A stretch of 64,000 nucleotides of DNA from Aquitalea denitrificans (GTDB lineage: Bacteria; Pseudomonadota; Gammaproteobacteria; Burkholderiales; Chromobacteriaceae): positions 2,108,001 through 2,172,000 of the forward strand of contig NZ_CP047241.1 in NCBI RefSeq assembly GCF_009856625.1, in the 5' to 3' direction. The notes beneath the pieces were generated by a model that searched no databases, was not told the origin of the DNA, and saw nothing but the letters and a program-made list of their open reading frames with translations. The first letter of the stretch is position 1. Every line of letters begins with the position of its first letter. A program made the position numbers and the translations under genes. This document shows, piece after piece, positions 43,188-52,700 of this stretch.

Positions 43188-43855
43188 GCCGCCACCCCGC
43201 GCCCAGCAGCCTGCACCGGTAGCAACCTGCCCTCCAGCAGCCGTACGCACTGCTCAGCGGCCTCCGCTTCTTCCTGCCGGTGGGTGCTGAACAGTACGGT
43301 AACCCCTTGCTGGCGCTGTATGGCGATCTGTCGCCAGAACGCTGCGCTGGCGGCCTCATCCAGGCCCTGTGTCGGCTCATCCAGCAGCAGCAGACGCGGC
43401 GCAGCCAGGCTGGCCCGCATCAGCTCCAGTTGCCGGCGCTGGCCGCCGGACAGGCTCTCCACCTTGCGCCCGGCCATGTCCTCCCAGGCCGCGCCAGCCA
43501 GCTGCGCCGTACAGCGGCTGCGGGCCGCCGCGCCGGAATAACCGTAGCAACAGGCAATCAGCAACAGGTTGTCCCATACCGACAGCCGCGGCTCCAAGGC
43601 ACTGTCCTGAAACACCACCCCCAACTGGCGGCGAATCTGCGCCGCCTGACGGCGCACATCCAGCCCCAATAGGTGGATGCTGCCCCGGTCGGGCTGCAGC
43701 ATGGTGGCCAGCAAGGCCAGCAAAGTACTTTTGCCCGCACCATTGGCCCCCACCAGTGCGCACAGTCCACCGGCGGCGATGCGCAGATTGGCATCCACCA
43801 GCACCTGCTGCCGTCCACGGCGCTGATACACACCGGTAATGCTTACTGCGTCCAT
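43184..43855 (-). CDS. ABC transporter ATP-binding protein
   Basis: A 223-residue ATPase with Walker A GANGAGKST, signature LSGGQRRQ, and Walker B LLLLDEPTQGLD. ATG 43855 lies directly after the stop of apbE and has GGAGG upstream; a longer frame from 43924 would sit within apbE. Pairs with the permease that follows. In the nos context it may help copper or maturation steps, but this is only inferred. Confidence 0.9.
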   Translation of the reverse strand: MDAVSITGVYQRRGRQQVLVDANLRIAAGGLCALVGANGAGKSTLLALLATMLQPDRGSIHLLGLDVRRQAAQIRRQLGVVFQDSALEPRLSVWDNLLLIACCYGYSGAAARSRCTAQLAGAAWEDMAGRKVESLSGGQRRQLELMRASLAAPRLLLLDEPTQGLDEAASAAFWRQIAIQRQQGVTVLFSTHRQEEAEAAEQCVRLLEGRLLPVQAAGRGVAA

Positions 43856-43856
43856 A

Positions 43857-44966
43857 TCAGCCTCCGTCCAGCCAGTGAATGACTGGCCGTGGTCCGGGCC
43901 AGTGCAGCCGGGCAGCCATGGCATGCGTCAGCCATACCTGCCCGGCTGCATCTACCATCAGTACCTTGTTGACACCGGTAGCACGCGACAGGGTGAGTGC
44001 ATGGCCTGGCCCGCCAATGAACGGTGCCTTGCTGGCACCATCGGACATGGCTCCCGCATGCGGGCCGGGATCGGCCAGTACGGTCACGGTCTGGCTTTGT
44101 CGGGCTGGGTAACCGCTGCGCGGATCGAGAATATGGCAGTAACGGATGCCGCCATGACTGAAATAGCGGTAGTAGTCACCGCTGGTGCCAATGGCCTCGC
44201 CATCCTGTAATTGCAGCGTGGCCAGCAGGCCGGATGTACGCGGATGCTGGATACCCACCTGCCACGGCTCCCCGCCCTTGCTGCCCAGCGCCAGCAGATT
44301 GCCACCCACGTCGATCAGCGCATTGCTCACCCCCAGCTGGCGCAAACGTGCTGCCGCCAGATCCAGCGCCCAGCCCTTGGCATAGCCTCCCAGATCCACC
44401 GCCACCACCCGCTTGCGGCTGCTGACTGTACCGTCGGCTGCAATCTGCAGATCGGCAATGCTGGGATGCTGCACCATCAGCGCCTGCACGGCGGCGTCGG
44501 TGGGAAAATGGCTGTCATTGAACTGATCGTCCTGAAAGCCCCATAGCTGGATCAGCCTGCCGATGCCGGGGTCGAACAGGCCCTGACTTTCCCGCGATAG
44601 CGCCTGGGCCGCACGCAGGATTTCCACCAGCCGTGGCGAAGCCGTGAATGGCTTGCCCTCGGCCAACGCCGCATTCATGCGCATCAGCTCCGATGGCTGC
44701 CAGGCATGCAGGCTGCGGTGCATGTCTTCAAACAGGCTGAACACGGCATTTTCAGCCTGACGCGCCTCCTCCGCCGACACCCCGGAGATGGACAGCTGCA
44801 CCCGGGTGCCAAACACATAGCTGCCCTGCGAATGCAGCTCCGGCTGGCGCAGGGCCAGGCCCAGCACAGCAATCAGCAGCAGTGGCGGCAACAGCCACAG
44901 CAGCAGGCGTCGCCTTAGCGTCGGCCTACCGACTGCAGTGGCCGCCAGCACCTCAGTCCTTGGCAC
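43857..44966 (-). CDS. nosX: FAD:protein FMN transferase (ApbE/NosX)
   Basis: A 369-residue ApbE family enzyme with an N-terminal membrane anchor (LLLWLLPPLLLIAVLGLAL). It attaches FMN to a Thr of target proteins, here most likely the flavin site in the periplasmic domain of NosR. Motifs are DLGGYAKGWALD, IDVGGNLLALG and the Mg-binding end ASDGASKA-like AMSDGASKAPF. It overlaps the 3' end of nosR by 14 bp, so the two are coupled, as in other nos clusters. Confidence 0.9.
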   Translation of the reverse strand: MPRTEVLAATAVGRPTLRRRLLLWLLPPLLLIAVLGLALRQPELHSQGSYVFGTRVQLSISGVSAEEARQAENAVFSLFEDMHRSLHAWQPSELMRMNAALAEGKPFTASPRLVEILRAAQALSRESQGLFDPGIGRLIQLWGFQDDQFNDSHFPTDAAVQALMVQHPSIADLQIAADGTVSSRKRVVAVDLGGYAKGWALDLAAARLRQLGVSNALIDVGGNLLALGSKGGEPWQVGIQHPRTSGLLATLQLQDGEAIGTSGDYYRYFSHGGIRYCHILDPRSGYPARQSQTVTVLADPGPHAGAMSDGASKAPFIGGPGHALTLSRATGVNKVLMVDAAGQVWLTHAMAARLHWPGPRPVIHWLDGG

Positions 44967-47157
44967 GGTGCGTGTCCCTGGCCGGCGTGGCCACCGGTTT
45001 GATCGGGATATACAGCCCGTCGCGCCCTACCGGCGTCAGCGGCTGACCGGCTTTTTCACGGCGCTTGCGCTCCTGCGCCAGTGGCGGACAGCTGTGGCCG
45101 TCGTAATACATCACCATGCAGTCCAGACACATCAGGCATTCGCGTGAATCAATACGGCCTTTGGCATCGATGGACAGAGAACCACAACCCACCGCACAGG
45201 CCTTGCAGCTGGTGCAGCCGTCCTTGCGGCGCAGCTTCAGCAAGTTGAAACGGGATGGCAGCCCCAGCGACGCCCCCAGCGGGCACAGGTATTTGCAGAA
45301 GGGACGCTCGACAAACAGCGACAGCCCCAGCAGCACCGCCAGGAACAGCGCAAACGGCCAGCTGCGATTGAGCACACCGACCAGGAAGGTGGTCTTGAAC
45401 GGTTCTACCTCGGCCAGTTTTTCCGCCAATGGCATGGAGAAGAAGGACACCGCCAGCAGCAGGAAGAAAATGGCGTACTTCAGCCACTTGAGACGGTTAT
45501 GCCAGGCCATGGGCAGCTTGCCCGCCGGCAGATGCAGCAAGCGGCCTATCTTGTACAGCAATTCCGACAGCGAGCCAAAGGGACACATCCAGCCGCAGAA
45601 CAGGCCACGGCCCCAGATCAGCGTGGTGGGTACAATCAGCAGCCAGAACATGAAGATGAAGGGGTCACTCAAAAACAGCGCCCAGTTCCAGCCATCGGAC
45701 AGCGCATGGAATACCGTCAGCACCTGGGTGATGGATGGCTGGGCCAGTTCCAGTCCGCCGGCAAAGCCGATGGCAATCAGCCAGCTGATGGTCTTGGGCC
45801 AGGACACCCAGCGCTTGCTGCCACGGCGCGAACGGCGCACCCAGCGGTCGCGGCTGATGAAGAAAACCAGCACCGCCGCCATCCAGCCTGCAAACAGCAG
45901 AACTTCGGCCTGCTTGTCCTGCCAGGCCTTTTTCCAGGCAGCCTGTGGCAGCTCTACTGCAGGCCGGCCACCTTGCAGCTGATTGTCCGGCAGCCAGTAA
46001 TTGCTTTCGAAAGAGGTGAATTGCTTGGCACCGGTTTGCTGGTCTTCCTTATTGGCCAGAAAAGCAAAGCGCCACGGCCAGGCAGCGGCAAAATGCGGAT
46101 CACGCAGGATGAAGATGCCGCTTTCGCGGAATTCCGGCGCACCGGCTGCGCGCAAGGCATACAGGTTGAGGTAATCGGTATCACGAAAAGTGTAGGCCGA
46201 CAGGTCCTGCCGCACCTGGATACGGTCGTACAAGCCACCACGTACAAAGCCGGAACCCTTGAACGAACCGCTGCCATTGTTGACGATGAACAGCGCATGC
46301 TCACCCGGTTTCAGCGTTTTCATCAACTTGGCATAGTCCTCGTCGCCCAACACGCTGCGGCCAATACCGGCGGCATTCAGATAGCCGTAGTACAGGTCCA
46401 GATACGCCTCGCTACCACTCGTGCCGATATCAGCGGGCGTTACTGTCAGATGTTGCACGCTACCGTCCGTCAGCAATGCCTGCCAGCTGGCGGGCTGCTT
46501 GCTGTCAATAAAGCGTGCCGGCGGGCGTACCGCCTGTTTCATGATGCCAGCCTGGTAGGCTACGGCCTGCGCACAGCGCGAAATCAGCTGGTTTTCCGCA
46601 ATCACGGTGACCGTGGCACCGGAGATGGCATCCAGCCTGTCCTTGCCGCTGCCGCCGATTTCCATGCGCGCGCCGGCAAAACGACCCAGATACTGGTTGA
46701 GAAAATCGGTGAGCTTGTTTTCCGGAATCCCCACCAGCAGGATGGGCTCGCTGTGCTTGAGCACCCGTACACCGCTGATATGCCCGCTGGTGTCCATGCC
46801 GATGAGGGTGACAATGGGTTTGCCGGAATAACCCTGGGTATCCACGATGTCGGTAGACAAAAATACATAGCCCTTCAGCTTTTTGTCCGCGCCATAGCCT
46901 TCCACATAAGGTGGTGCACCCTTGCGCAAGGAAAAGGAAGTTGCGCCGGGCAATACCGCCGCACAGTCCACCCAGCGGCACATGTCCGGGTCGGTAGACA
47001 GCGCCTTGGGCAGCTCCCGTTCATAGCTGGAAGCCTGCGCAGCCGGGCTGTGCGCCAGACAGCACAGCAAGCCCAGCCAGACAATGCGCAACAATGTGGC
47101 ACAACGACGCCACAAACCGAGACTGACGGACAGTCTGCTAATACATGCGGATAGCAC
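44953..47157 (-). CDS. nosR: Nitrous oxide reductase expression/electron-transfer protein NosR
   Basis: A 734-residue polytopic flavo-iron-sulfur protein that delivers electrons to NosZ and is needed for its activity. A signal peptide precedes the periplasmic FMN-binding domain (SGATVTVIAENQL, flavinylation Thr in SGATVT), then five membrane helices, two CxxxCP motifs (FCGWMCPFGS, FCKYLCPLGA) and two ferredoxin-like clusters (CTSCKACAVGC, CLMCLDC). The start is GTG 47157 with AAGGAAA upstream. It lies in one unit behind the cytochrome c gene. Confidence 0.96.
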   Translation of the reverse strand: MLSACISRLSVSLGLWRRCATLLRIVWLGLLCCLAHSPAAQASSYERELPKALSTDPDMCRWVDCAAVLPGATSFSLRKGAPPYVEGYGADKKLKGYVFLSTDIVDTQGYSGKPIVTLIGMDTSGHISGVRVLKHSEPILLVGIPENKLTDFLNQYLGRFAGARMEIGGSGKDRLDAISGATVTVIAENQLISRCAQAVAYQAGIMKQAVRPPARFIDSKQPASWQALLTDGSVQHLTVTPADIGTSGSEAYLDLYYGYLNAAGIGRSVLGDEDYAKLMKTLKPGEHALFIVNNGSGSFKGSGFVRGGLYDRIQVRQDLSAYTFRDTDYLNLYALRAAGAPEFRESGIFILRDPHFAAAWPWRFAFLANKEDQQTGAKQFTSFESNYWLPDNQLQGGRPAVELPQAAWKKAWQDKQAEVLLFAGWMAAVLVFFISRDRWVRRSRRGSKRWVSWPKTISWLIAIGFAGGLELAQPSITQVLTVFHALSDGWNWALFLSDPFIFMFWLLIVPTTLIWGRGLFCGWMCPFGSLSELLYKIGRLLHLPAGKLPMAWHNRLKWLKYAIFFLLLAVSFFSMPLAEKLAEVEPFKTTFLVGVLNRSWPFALFLAVLLGLSLFVERPFCKYLCPLGASLGLPSRFNLLKLRRKDGCTSCKACAVGCGSLSIDAKGRIDSRECLMCLDCMVMYYDGHSCPPLAQERKRREKAGQPLTPVGRDGLYIPIKPVATPARDTHRAKD

Positions 47158-47205
47158 CTTGATTTCCTTGTCTTGTTGTCCCGGCAGCGCTTTTGCCGGC
47201 TAGCG

Positions 47206-47811
47206 TTACAGTCCAGTCTTCGTCTGCCCCATCTGGCAAACCCGTTGCAGGATCTGAAAAGATGCTGCACCGCCCTGCCAGTGCACGGCAGGCAGCATGC
47301 GCGGTGTAACCCAGCTGCCGCCCTCGCCGTCCAGCAGCAGGATGCGGCTGATGCCATGCATGACACCGGCCTGGAATGCGCCCATGTGGCCAGCGTCCAG
47401 CAATAGCCGACCCAGGCCGGCAGACGGCAGGGTCTTATCCAGGATAACGGCAACCGCCTGTGAAGCAGGCGGACGGGGAATGATGATGCGGGGTGAGCGC
47501 CAGGCATACAGCAGGCGCTGATTGGACTGCAATTTCAGTGTGGCGGCAGGCCGCTCAAGCGCCACCTGCCAGTAACCATCACGCAGGTGAGCAAATGGCG
47601 GCGCCGCCATCACGATCTGGTGCAGCCCGTCCTGGTCAGACGACTGCTCCGCTGCCGCCAATGCCTGCGCCCCGGGCGGCATCGACAGCAGCACCCTGCC
47701 GGTATCCGGAGAGAACACCGGCAGGGCTTGCAAAGGCTGCATGGGCGCTGTCATGGACAGCAGGCCCAGCACGGCAGGCAGCAACAGGGCCTGCATCAGG
47801 CGCGCGGCCAT
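47206..47811 (-). CDS. Exported hypothetical protein of the nos cluster
   Basis: A 201-residue protein with a signal peptide (MQALLLPAVLGLLSMTAPMQP). The mature part has no cysteine pair or heme motif before the last 15 residues, where one Cys occurs. It starts 11 bp after the cytochrome c gene and precedes nosR, so it is co-transcribed. I do not recognise it; a periplasmic role in NosZ maturation or electron transfer is a guess from position. Confidence 0.75.
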   Translation of the reverse strand: MAARLMQALLLPAVLGLLSMTAPMQPLQALPVFSPDTGRVLLSMPPGAQALAAAEQSSDQDGLHQIVMAAPPFAHLRDGYWQVALERPAATLKLQSNQRLLYAWRSPRIIIPRPPASQAVAVILDKTLPSAGLGRLLLDAGHMGAFQAGVMHGISRILLLDGEGGSWVTPRMLPAVHWQGGAASFQILQRVCQMGQTKTGL

Positions 47812-47822
47812 GTGCTTTCCCT

Positions 47823-48230
47823 TTAGCTGGCCTTGGCCACCATGAAATCGACTGCTGCCTTCACGTCGGCATCAGACAGCGACGGGTTGCCGCCCTTGGC
47901 CGGCATGGCACCTTTCTGGCCGGAGAAGCCTTCCAGCGCATGCTTGTACAGCGTGTCCTTGCCTTGGGCAATGCGCGGCGACCAGTCATCCTTGTTGCCC
48001 ACGATGGGCGCACCGGCGGCACCACTCTGGTGGCACATGGAACATACCGACTTGAAGGTTTTTTCACCGACCGGATTGCTGACTTCGGCCACGGCCTGGG
48101 CTGCCGGAGCCGATGCGGCAGCTGCTGCCGGGGCGGAAGCAGGCTGTTCGGCCGGCGCTGCGGTTTCACTCTTGCCGCAGGCGGCCAGCATCAATACACA
48201 ACTTCCAAGGAGTACGAATTGTTTAAGCAT
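47823..48230 (-). CDS. c-type cytochrome lipoprotein of the nos cluster
   Basis: A 135-residue protein: lipoprotein signal with LAAC, an Ala/Pro-rich linker (about residues 20-50), then a small cytochrome c5-like domain with one heme site CSMCH and a likely axial Met in GAMPAKGG. It is probably an outer- or inner-membrane-anchored electron donor to NosZ or acceptor for NosR. The FNR box at 48294-48307 lies about 70 bp before its start codon, so it is the first gene of the cytochrome-nosR-nosX unit. Confidence 0.9.
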   Translation of the reverse strand: MLKQFVLLGSCVLMLAACGKSETAAPAEQPASAPAAAAASAPAAQAVAEVSNPVGEKTFKSVCSMCHQSGAAGAPIVGNKDDWSPRIAQGKDTLYKHALEGFSGQKGAMPAKGGNPSLSDADVKAAVDFMVAKAS

Positions 48231-48293
48231 GAGAACCTCTGTGCATCAGGATTTGATGATTTGCAGCTTAGCACCCGGCCTTGTCACTCTAAA

Positions 48294-48307
48294 TTGATAC
48301 CAATCAA
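48294..48307 (-). promoter_or_regulatory. FNR/ANR box upstream of the cytochrome c-nosR unit
   Basis: A perfect TTGAT-ACCA-ATCAA palindrome matches the FNR consensus TTGAT-N4-ATCAA. It is centred about 70 bp before the cytochrome c start codon and predicts activation under low oxygen. Confidence 0.9.
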
Positions 48308-48432
48308 TCAAAAAAAGATGCCATGAAATGGCTTGTTTCACGTTTTCATGACAAAAGAAAAGCGCGGCAAGCCAGGCGGCAGCCACGCGGATGTGCAGAT
48401 GAAAATGCCGGGTGCAAACCCGCAGGTGCAAG

Positions 48433-48786
48433 TCAGACAGCTTGCAGCAAGGGGTCCTGCGTCAGTTTTTGCAGCAGGCGCTGTACATTGCTCCAGGCAC
48501 TGTCGCCAGGGCGGGTAACTGGATCGGCACGCAAGCGTCCCTCATCGTCGTGCAAATGATTGGGAAAGGTGGCCAGATCCCGGTGCAGGGGTGCGGTATC
48601 GATGCGGCAGCTGGCATCGCCCCAGCGCCAGTTGATGGAATAAGCATGATCGTCACGGAAACGCAGTTCGATATCCACGCCATTCTTCAGCGCCACGATC
48701 AGCGCATCCTGGTGGATGGTCACTTCCTCGCGCAGGATGTCGAACAGATCATCCTCTATCACTTCCTTAAGATGCAGATGCAGCAT
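48433..48786 (-). CDS. Hypothetical protein at the end of the nosZ operon
   Basis: A 117-residue cytoplasmic protein (starts MLHLHLKEVIEDDLFDILREE) with GAGGAG before ATG 48786, overlapping the previous gene by 20 bp. No recognised domain. Last gene of the nosZ-D-F-Y-L unit. Confidence 0.7.
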   Translation of the reverse strand: MLHLHLKEVIEDDLFDILREEVTIHQDALIVALKNGVDIELRFRDDHAYSINWRWGDASCRIDTAPLHRDLATFPNHLHDDEGRLRADPVTRPGDSAWSNVQRLLQKLTQDPLLQAV

Positions 48787-49060
48787 GTGTTTGCTCCTCG
48801 TTACCGGCCAGTACCAGCCGCAGTTGCTCGCGCGTGGCGTCCCTTTGCTGCTCCAGGATGAAGAGCGACAGATAGTGTTCGTAAGCCGGGTGCTCATCCA
48901 GCGCGCCGCTTTCGATGCGGGCCAGCAATTCCTGCGCGTTGTTCACACCGTAATGGGCCAGCAGGGCCTTGCGGTTTTCCCGCAGTTGGTAGGACAGCCA
49001 GCTGAGCGGCTCGATCTGCTGCGCCGTGTCCAGCGGGAGCTGGTCGTAAAATTGGGTCAT
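48767..49060 (-). CDS. Hypothetical protein of the nosZ operon
   Basis: A 97-residue helical, acidic protein (DQLPLDTAQQIEPLSWLSYQL, then ALDEHPAYEHYLSLF) located 11 bp after nosL and overlapping the next gene. Not recognised. Its linkage suggests a role in NosZ assembly or regulation. Confidence 0.7.
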   Translation of the reverse strand: MTQFYDQLPLDTAQQIEPLSWLSYQLRENRKALLAHYGVNNAQELLARIESGALDEHPAYEHYLSLFILEQQRDATREQLRLVLAGNEEQTHAASAS

Positions 49061-49071
49061 TTGCGACTCCC

Positions 49072-49593
49072 TTACATGGATTTGTCTTTGAGCACACCGC
49101 CATCCAGCTCGGCCATGGCCGGCGTGATGTCGTTGAAACGATAAACCTTGCCGCCTTCGCGGGCGGAAACGGCACGGGCAGCGGCCTCGCTGCCGTAACT
49201 GGCAAAGGTGGGTCCCATCGAGCCTTTCAGCCGCGAGCCCACCACGTAGAATGCCTTGCGGGCATCAATCCAGTTACCCACCGGGTGCTCCCAGTCGGCC
49301 TTGCTCATGTCCTGCACATACACCGCCGCCACCATGCGCTGCTGCTCAGGCTTCAGGTACACGGCAAACAGTTCGATGGTGTCGCAGAAAAAATCCGGCG
49401 CACCCTGCGCGTATTGCAGCTGCCCCTTGGGGCCGGGGTAATCGGCCAAGCTCATGCCATCCAGACTGCAGGCGGTGTCGCGCTTCGGCTCCAGCGCGGC
49501 CTTGGCGCTTGGCGGCGTTTCGTGACTGCAGGCAGCCAGCAGCGGTGTGGCCAGCAACATGCCCAGGCAGCAGCGGCGGGTGATGGGTTTCAT
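49072..49593 (-). CDS. nosL: Copper chaperone lipoprotein NosL
   Basis: A 173-residue lipoprotein (LLAACSHE lipobox) that delivers Cu(I) to NosZ for the CuZ site. NosL motifs are CSLDGMSLADYPGPKGQLQY and FFCDTIELFAVYL with Met/Cys residues, and GSRLKGSMGPTFASYGSEAAA. Overlaps nosY by 4 bp (ATGA). Confidence 0.95.
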   Translation of the reverse strand: MKPITRRCCLGMLLATPLLAACSHETPPSAKAALEPKRDTACSLDGMSLADYPGPKGQLQYAQGAPDFFCDTIELFAVYLKPEQQRMVAAVYVQDMSKADWEHPVGNWIDARKAFYVVGSRLKGSMGPTFASYGSEAAARAVSAREGGKVYRFNDITPAMAELDGGVLKDKSM

Positions 49594-50402
49594 CGGCGGA
49601 ACCTCCAGATGGCCAGCAAGAGCGGCGCGGTCATCCAGCCCAGCATCACCGTACCCAGCACCCAGGGACTGGCCAGTGCCGGCGGAAACAGGCTGGTAAG
49701 ACCGAACATCAGCCGCAGATCGTCCGGGCCAAAGATGTTGAGAATGCGGAAAACGTCTGCCGGGTTCAGCAGCATCAGATAGGGAAAAGCCGGGCCGGCG
49801 ATGTCACCACCACTCATCACCAGCAAACCCAGCAGCAAGAGGTCGTACACCAGCACAAACAGGAACCACACGAAAATGGCCATGCCGCTGGCTTGGGCGC
49901 GGTCTTGCGCCATGACCGAAATAGCCACTGCCACGCTGAGAAACACCAGCCCCAGCAGCAAGGTGCTAAGCATGAAGCCGGCGTAGTGAAACCAGGCGCT
50001 GGCGGGCAGCTGGGTGAGAATCATCACCCCGGCGGCACCGAAACCCAGCATGGTGGCCACGGCCAGGGTGGTGGCCAGCCCCAGGTACTTGCCCAGCAGC
50101 AGTTCCATGCGGCTGACCGGCAAGGCCAGCAGCAGATCCAGCGAACCGCGTTCGCGCTCGCCCACCACGGCATCAAAACCCAGGATCAGCGCAATCAGCG
50201 GCACCAGGTAGATCACCAGGCTGACCAGGCTCTGGATTGTGGCTTCGGTACCCTGCACCCCCACACTGCCCTGCGTGGCCGCACCAAAATAGCTGATGGT
50301 GAAGGCAAAAGCGGCAAATACCAGCGTAACCGCCACCACCCAGCGGTTGCGCAGCCGGTCGCGAAATTCCTTGCCGGCGATGGTAAAGACTGGGCTGTTC
50401 AT
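49590..50402 (-). CDS. nosY: ABC transporter permease NosY
   Basis: A 270-residue membrane protein with six segments, including GFDAVVGERERGSLDLLLALPVSR, the ABC-2 signature of NosY. With NosF and NosD it forms the machine that matures the CuZ cluster of NosZ. I used ATG 50402 (AGGATGATGAA upstream) in place of a longer frame to 50561 that would run inside nosF. Confidence 0.95.
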   Translation of the reverse strand: MNSPVFTIAGKEFRDRLRNRWVVAVTLVFAAFAFTISYFGAATQGSVGVQGTEATIQSLVSLVIYLVPLIALILGFDAVVGERERGSLDLLLALPVSRMELLLGKYLGLATTLAVATMLGFGAAGVMILTQLPASAWFHYAGFMLSTLLLGLVFLSVAVAISVMAQDRAQASGMAIFVWFLFVLVYDLLLLGLLVMSGGDIAGPAFPYLMLLNPADVFRILNIFGPDDLRLMFGLTSLFPPALASPWVLGTVMLGWMTAPLLLAIWRFRR

Positions 50403-50460
50403 TTCATCATCCTTGTTGTGCAGTTGCACCAGTGCGTCATGCACATGCTGTTGTCGGTGC

Positions 50461-51369
50461 TCACCGGCCTTCTCCGCTGTAGCCCAGGAACACATCCTCC
50501 AGCGAGGGTTCGCGAATCTGCAGATCGCTGACTTGCGCCCCCAGCGAGGACAGCGCACCAAGCACCGTCATCTTGGCACCGCGCTGGCAGGCCAGCCGAG
50601 CACGATCGCCGCTGATTTCCAGCCTATCCACCTGCAGGGCCTGCAGGGTGCTGCGCACAGCGTCATTGGCCGGATGACTGAGCCGGATATCAAAGGTCAG
50701 CGGCAGGCTGCAGCCTTCGCGCAGTTTTTCCAGACTGCCCACCGCCTGCAGGCGGCCAGCGCGCAATATGGCAAGGCGGCTGACCCGCTCCTGGATTTCC
50801 GACAGCAGGTGCGAGGTGATGACAATGGTGACGCCCCGGTCCTGCTGTTCGCGCAGGATCTGGTAAAACTCGCGCACGCCTTCCGGGTCCAGCCCGTTGG
50901 TGGGCTCATCCAGAAACAGCAGTTGCGGATTGCCCAGCAGGGCCTGGGCAAAGCCCAGCCGCTGGCGCATGCCCTTGGAGTAAGAGCGCACCCGGGCACC
51001 GGCAGCCGCCGTCAGTCCCATGCGTTCCAGCAGCACGCTGCATTCCTGCCGCGGCGCGCCCTTGAGGCGGGCGAAGTAATGCAGGGTTTCCAATCCGGTC
51101 AGGTTGTCGTATAGCACCACGTTTTCCGGCAGATAACCCAGCTGACGGCGCACTTCGCGAAATGCGCCGCTACGGGTGGACTGTCCGCACAGGCGGATAT
51201 CACCCTGGCTGACCGGAATCAAACCCAGCATCATGCGAAACAGCGTGCTCTTGCCGGCTCCGTTATGGCCGATCAGGCCGAACAGCTCGCCAGCCGCCAC
51301 TTGCAGGCTGACGCCATCCACCGCCTGGTGCGGGCCGTAACGTTTGCTGACCTTGTCGATTTCAATCAT
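50461..51369 (-). CDS. nosF: ABC transporter ATP-binding protein NosF
   Basis: A 302-residue ATPase with Walker A GHNGAGKST, signature SKGMRQRLG and Walker B LLFLDEPTNGLDP. It energises NosY/NosD in CuZ assembly. Overlaps nosD by 8 bp. Confidence 0.96.
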   Translation of the reverse strand: MIEIDKVSKRYGPHQAVDGVSLQVAAGELFGLIGHNGAGKSTLFRMMLGLIPVSQGDIRLCGQSTRSGAFREVRRQLGYLPENVVLYDNLTGLETLHYFARLKGAPRQECSVLLERMGLTAAAGARVRSYSKGMRQRLGFAQALLGNPQLLFLDEPTNGLDPEGVREFYQILREQQDRGVTIVITSHLLSEIQERVSRLAILRAGRLQAVGSLEKLREGCSLPLTFDIRLSHPANDAVRSTLQALQVDRLEISGDRARLACQRGAKMTVLGALSSLGAQVSDLQIREPSLEDVFLGYSGEGR

Positions 51370-52630
51370 TGCTTTTTCCTAACCACTGTTCCCAGCCCTG
51401 ATGCAGGGGATGCATGTGCGGCTGGTCGTCCACCACGCTGGGAGCACGCAACAGCGGAAACTGCTGCGCAATCAACCGCAGCGTCTGGATGGCCGGACTG
51501 CCCATCAGCATGCGGATGGCGGGCAAACGCCACATCAGCCGGTCCACCACGTCGTTGGCGGCATAAGGTACTTCTCCTATGCCCTTGCCCTTGCGGTCCC
51601 AGCCGGCGTAGTTGCTCCAGAAGTTGCCGGACCACGGCACGTCGCGGCTGGCGACGTAGCGGATCTGCTCCCGGTTATGGATGAAGTCATTGCCCGATAC
51701 CTGATTGCGGTAGGAGCCGGCCCACAGGTGGGCACCCACGGTGTTGTCCACCACCAGATTGTTGCGCAGCACGTTGTATTCGGCGTCGTAGATGAAAAAG
51801 CCGCGCTGGTTGCCGGCGACGATATTGTTTTCGATCACCGAGTCCTGGATGGTGCGCAGCATGATGCCGTGATCGCTATTGCCCCAGGCGCGGTTGCCAC
51901 GCACGATCTGGTTGCGGGTTTCCATCAGCGCCAAACCGCTGCGGTTGTGGTAGGCCTCGTTGTTTTCCCAGACGTTGTAATAGGAATTCATGTAATGCGT
52001 GCCGTAGCGCACATTGTGGATGCGGTTGCCGACAAAGCGGGCATGGTGGGAGACGTCCACATAGATGCCGTCGCGGGCATAGCTGATGTGATTGCCTTCT
52101 ATGTGCGCCCCCGTGGTGTTGTACAGCTCGATACCGTTGCCGCGCTGCGAGGATTGCAGATCGCGCTTGCCGGTGATGAGGTTATGGCTGACGGTGACGT
52201 CGTTGGATTTTTCAATCCACAGACCAAACAGGCTGTAGGCGATATCGCAGCCTTCTATCTTTGCCCTATGTGCGCCGGGTTGTACGTAAACGCCGGCATT
52301 CTGGGCGGTGAGGTCGCTGCCGCTGTCGGTAATGATAAGTTGGCGCAAGACCACGCCGGGGGCGGTAATGCGGATTACATCGCCCTGCCCTGATCCGTCC
52401 ACCACTGGCCGCTGCTGCGGATTGGCCGCCTGCAGGATGATGGCCTTGTCTAGCAGCAGGTTTTCCCGGTAACGCCCCGGTGCCAAGAGCAGGGTATCGC
52501 CCGGACGTGCCTGATGCAGCGCCGCGGCAATGGCACCCTGGCCTGCAGCAACCTGCAGGGTGGCAGCCAGTGCCGGCTGCAGCACCAGCAGTAGCAGCCA
52601 CAAAGGGAAAACGGTGCAGATGTTTACCAC
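51362..52630 (-). CDS. nosD: Periplasmic copper-processing protein NosD
   Basis: A 422-residue exported protein (signal peptide PLWLLLLVLQPALAA) with right-handed parallel beta-helix CASH repeats (for example GIYVDVSHHARFVGNRIHNV, GIMLRTIQDSVIENNIVAGN). It works with NosF and NosY in copper delivery to NosZ. Second gene of the nosZ operon, 70 bp after nosZ. Confidence 0.96.
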   Translation of the reverse strand: MVNICTVFPLWLLLLVLQPALAATLQVAAGQGAIAAALHQARPGDTLLLAPGRYRENLLLDKAIILQAANPQQRPVVDGSGQGDVIRITAPGVVLRQLIITDSGSDLTAQNAGVYVQPGAHRAKIEGCDIAYSLFGLWIEKSNDVTVSHNLITGKRDLQSSQRGNGIELYNTTGAHIEGNHISYARDGIYVDVSHHARFVGNRIHNVRYGTHYMNSYYNVWENNEAYHNRSGLALMETRNQIVRGNRAWGNSDHGIMLRTIQDSVIENNIVAGNQRGFFIYDAEYNVLRNNLVVDNTVGAHLWAGSYRNQVSGNDFIHNREQIRYVASRDVPWSGNFWSNYAGWDRKGKGIGEVPYAANDVVDRLMWRLPAIRMLMGSPAIQTLRLIAQQFPLLRAPSVVDDQPHMHPLHQGWEQWLGKSND

Positions 52631-52700
52631 GCAAGCCTCGGAAAAAAGTGGGGGAGCGAACTCCCCCGGAATTCATTGCTCGTCTCGTTGCAAGTAATGA

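Noticed and set aside
45499..47154. 551-codon ORF on the plus strand
   Set aside because: Antisense to nosR; no recognisable motifs.
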